Positions 60,738 through 64,000 of a DNA stretch of 64,000 bases are shown one piece after another. Every line of letters begins with the position of its first letter. Within the stretch, counting starts at the first letter, position 1. Made by a program: the position numbers and the translations under genes. The stretch spans positions 106,270,610-106,334,609 of the forward strand of contig NC_133934.1 of assembly GCF_031877795.1 (NCBI RefSeq). The letters are read 5' to 3'. Origin of the DNA: Strix aluco. Its lineage: Eukaryota > Chordata > Aves > Strigiformes > Strigidae. The notes under the pieces were generated by a model. The model was not told the origin of the DNA. It did not search any database and saw nothing but the letters and a program-made list of their open reading frames with translations.

Positions 60738-63700
60738 GTAAGGTATCACCTACTTGACTGCAAGAAGTGCCTTCATGCTTGTCTGGGGGTTCTTCAGTAA
60801 AGTGAGCAGAGGCACCCTCTAAGAAATTGCAAGGAAGTGAACCACCCTGAGGGTAAACAAATGCAGGAATTGATTACATCTCCCCAGCTGCTGACTGAGG
60901 GAGAGAAAGCAAAGGAGATGGAGAGGAGGATGAGGAAGGGAACCTGTAGTCTAACTCTGGCTCTTCATTAACACCGAATGATAAAGCACCTTTGGGAGGA
61001 AGGAAAGTGTCAAGGACACGCTTTTCTCTGTGATTACCTCCACGTGGAGAATAGTGGACAGGGGCAAAAAGACAGCTAAAAGAGCAGTAAAATGTTAAGA
61101 GCAGGGAAAGAAATCGTTGCTGTCTCCTAGTTTAAGTAATAGTATGCTCTGCTTAAAGCCTCTCATGTTTTATGGTAACATCCTTTTCTTGTTCTCATCA
61201 GGACAAGCACCACTCCCCTGGGGTCACTGTCATGAGGGAATTCTTAATTCAAAAAATTCGCTTGCTCTAACCCAAGATCATGGATCATAAGCTAAACATA
61301 GGCACTGGTGGGTAATCCCATCCCATCCCATCCCTGTACAGACTGCTGTGAAATCTTTTGGACTCCTGACTTAGCACTAGTTTTCTTTATAGTGTATATC
61401 ACCTGCTCTTCTAGGACTGGATGAGCTAAGAGAAATCTCAGGAAAAATCCACAGTATGAATTTTGAGACGAGCACTAGAGAACTGTGGAGAGCATAGAAA
61501 TTCATTAAAGTCCGTAGGAGCTATGTCAGTTTTCAAGGGCTAAGAATTTATACAGTGTATAAAATGTTGCATCTGTAAAATATCACCAAGCATCAGAAGA
61601 ATTACCAGGAGTCACAAAGGATCAGACATCAGTATGGTTAATGAGATTAAATGAAGACTTATTTGGGTCTTCCAGACAGATTAAGCATTGCAACACATGC
61701 CTGCCAGAAGTGGCACCTTTATAGCATTGGCATCTTCAGAATAGACTTAATTTTCCCCCTGGGAAGTTTCTTAGGCTTCTTAAATTTCAACGTATGTCAC
61801 TGAGGCTGATAGTCTGTTCTGAACAGCTCTTTGACTGTTTGCGTACGTGCTGTCCTTCTTGTTGAACCTTGGTCTTGTATTCAGAGTATTATAACTGTCT
61901 TTGCTAACCAGGCATAAAAATGCTTGCCGCATGTTTGCAGCATGTGACTTTTAGTGCTCTAAGACCTTGGGTAATAAATACAAAATAGAATTGATGCAGA
62001 ATGTGGTATGAAGACATGGCAAGTCCTAATACACTTCACTCATTTATCTGTGCCTAACCTGTGGTTAACAGTTGTATTTGGATTGTTTGCAAACCAGAGT
62101 TCAGTTTTAGATTCAATCTATGTGTTAGAAGAAAGATCCCACTCATCTGATTACAGTTCCTACCCAGGCATTTTCTGATACAGTCAGATACACTGGGCTG
62201 TGAATCTAATGTACATACGGAAGATCTCTAATGCTTGTGCTCCTATTTCTACAGGGAGATTAAGCAAGCTATTCTGGGAGAGGAGTTTTCCATGTGGGCT
62301 CAGCAATTGCAGCAAAGAAAAGTGACATATAAACAAACTCCAGAACCTGAATAAAATTACTTTTTGAATAAGCAGAGAGATACAAAAACTGCTCAGTATA
62401 GAAAGCAGGGAGTAGCATGCTGTGGCTGTGCAGTAAGTTGAGCCGTGTCAGCCTCCCCTTTGCACAGAACTGCACCTGGTCTTGTGTCCTTAACTCTAGC
62501 AGTAAAACTCAGATTCTAAACATACAAAAATCAAGACATTGGTGTATGGATCCCCAAGGATGGGTCATGGTTATTTTGTGCTGCATAATGTGTTAGCTTG
62601 TACACCTTAATATGAACAGGCACAGTTGCGTAATGATTGCTGCTGTCAACCAATACATTTGGATCGCCTTTCTTTAACCTATTAGAAAGCTGAGCTGTAC
62701 CATTCCATTAACATTGTTTGTCCGCCATCCAACCTTTTCATTAGAACAATGAAGGACAAAACTATATGCCCTCAAAAAGATATTTTTGTGTATTTGAAAT
62801 GTGCTCAGTTATGATCGTTTATACATCATTAACACCCAGAGGCTCAGAATTTGGGGTCCATTGGAGAAAGTGTTAAAAAAGCATAGGGCCTGGAGAGAGC
62901 CCAGTTTAGCACGTGGCGAATGGAGGGAAGGTTGTACAGCCAAGTAGAGACTTTTGGCCTTGATATGCCTTGTAGTTTCAGAAATAAGAGTAGAATTCTC
63001 TCAATGCTCTTGGCCATTCACCCTGTGCATGAAATAGCATCTGATTCCTCATCTCCATGGGAGTTTGGGAGAGAAGGACAGTCACTTCTCAGGTGGTGTG
63101 GAAAAACTGAAGTAGTATGGAAGATTGTAAGTGGGTGGACCAGTAGGAACATGCATGGTGCTATCTGCAGTTTTAGCCATTCCTTATAGTTGCACAGGGA
63201 AACCCAAAATGTGCAAGTCATCCATACTGCACGATACAAACTGTTGAAATATTAGCAGTGAGGTACCTTGACTCAGGTCATGCTCAGAATTCATTTTCTC
63301 TAATCCATATTTCTTCTTCATAGAGGCCAGTCCAGGACGAGAGCACCACTTTAAAGAGGAGCCAGTTTTGCGTTATATGGAAGCAAAGACTTGTGTTTGA
63401 CTAAAAGCACCATTTGCTCCTGTAAAACTCCAGGCTGGAAGGACTGTTTTGAAAAAGTGCAGTGGCTCTCTAGAAATAGCTCTGGAGTGTTTAGTTGATG
63501 GATACTGGGGTTTCCTACAGCACCCACTGTGAGCTTAGTTGCCCATCCTCCTGCTACCCATAGTAAATGAATAACACACCTTTGCTAGGTGGGTGTGTGT
63601 GCAGCTGAACCTTGTTATGGCAGGGTGAGGGCCTCTGCATGGTGGGAAACCTGCTTTATCAGGATTTCATGCATCACAACTTGAGAAATAATAAACCTTC

Positions 63701-64000
63701 ACAAGCAACACAAAAGCATTTAATTCCTAAAGGACAGACCTAGTTGAGTCACTTTTGGCCAGGGGCAATTGGGGGCTTAATGCTGTGTATGTAGCAATCT
63801 GGGCAATCTGAGAGAGGAGTTTAAGGGTAATTGCTCAATTTTCTGTCTGTGTCAACAGGGGAAATGGGCAGCAGTGACTGAGCTCTGTATGGCAGGAAAA
63901 CTGCATGAGATGGGAGATGTGAGACTATCAGTGGAATTTAAAAAGTGCTATCTGCAGAGCACTGCTTCCTTTTCTGTAGCAGCCAAGAGCTTCTCCCAGG
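60738..64000 (+). other. IFT43: IFT43 intron 6 (partial)
   Basis: The intron runs off the right edge. I searched for the next expected segment (beginning with the rest of Asp, then IP-IPDLEEVQ-type codons) and did not find it. A short (TCCCA)n repeat of three to four units lies at 61,316-61,335. Nothing else is recognisable. Confidence 0.75.

Overview
This is vertebrate nuclear DNA, most likely from an archosaur (bird or crocodilian). It has long introns, GT-AG splice sites, CpG-island promoters and CR1-type LINE remnants, and no bacterial-style gene packing. A complete TGFB3 gene lies on the minus strand. Its translation looks, from memory, nearly identical to chicken TGF-beta-3 and clearly different from human. 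The repeat content (CR1 3' ends, a palindromic element of the kind common in turtles and crocodilians, a probable retroviral solo LTR) and the long introns make me favour a crocodilian over a neognath bird. That is an inference.

Layout. 1 to about 9,510: no supportable gene, one CR1-like 3' end; in other amniotes the 3' end of TTLL5 lies near here. About 9,512-24,526: TGFB3, minus strand. All seven coding exons were joined by hand into an uninterrupted 412-codon reading frame, with about 1 kb of 3' UTR ending at an AATAAA, and a GC-rich 5' leader under a TATA box and a CRE-like site. 24,560-31,390: a 7 kb divergent intergenic region with CR1 fragments, a palindromic MITE-like element inserted in CR1, a probable minus-strand LTR and G-rich tracts. 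31,391-64,000: the first six coding exons of IFT43 on the plus strand, including a 30-nt microexon. The rest of IFT43, including its conserved C-terminal half, lies beyond the right edge.

The arrangement TGFB3 (minus) beside IFT43 (plus), head to head, matches the synteny of human 14q24.3. TGFB3 encodes a secreted latent growth factor and IFT43 a ciliary transport subunit; neighbourhood does not imply a shared pathway.

No new multi-gene system is evident. The points most worth a second look are the TGFB3 leader (a start-stop uORF, two further short uORFs, and a frame open in-frame for 121 codons upstream of the usual ATG), the IFT43 microexon, an orphan CpG island deep in IFT43 intron 4, an exon-like/YY1-like element at 52.4 kb, and the LTR upstream of IFT43 carrying octamer and NRF1-type motifs. 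Most open frames elsewhere, especially in the GC-rich islands, are chance frames.
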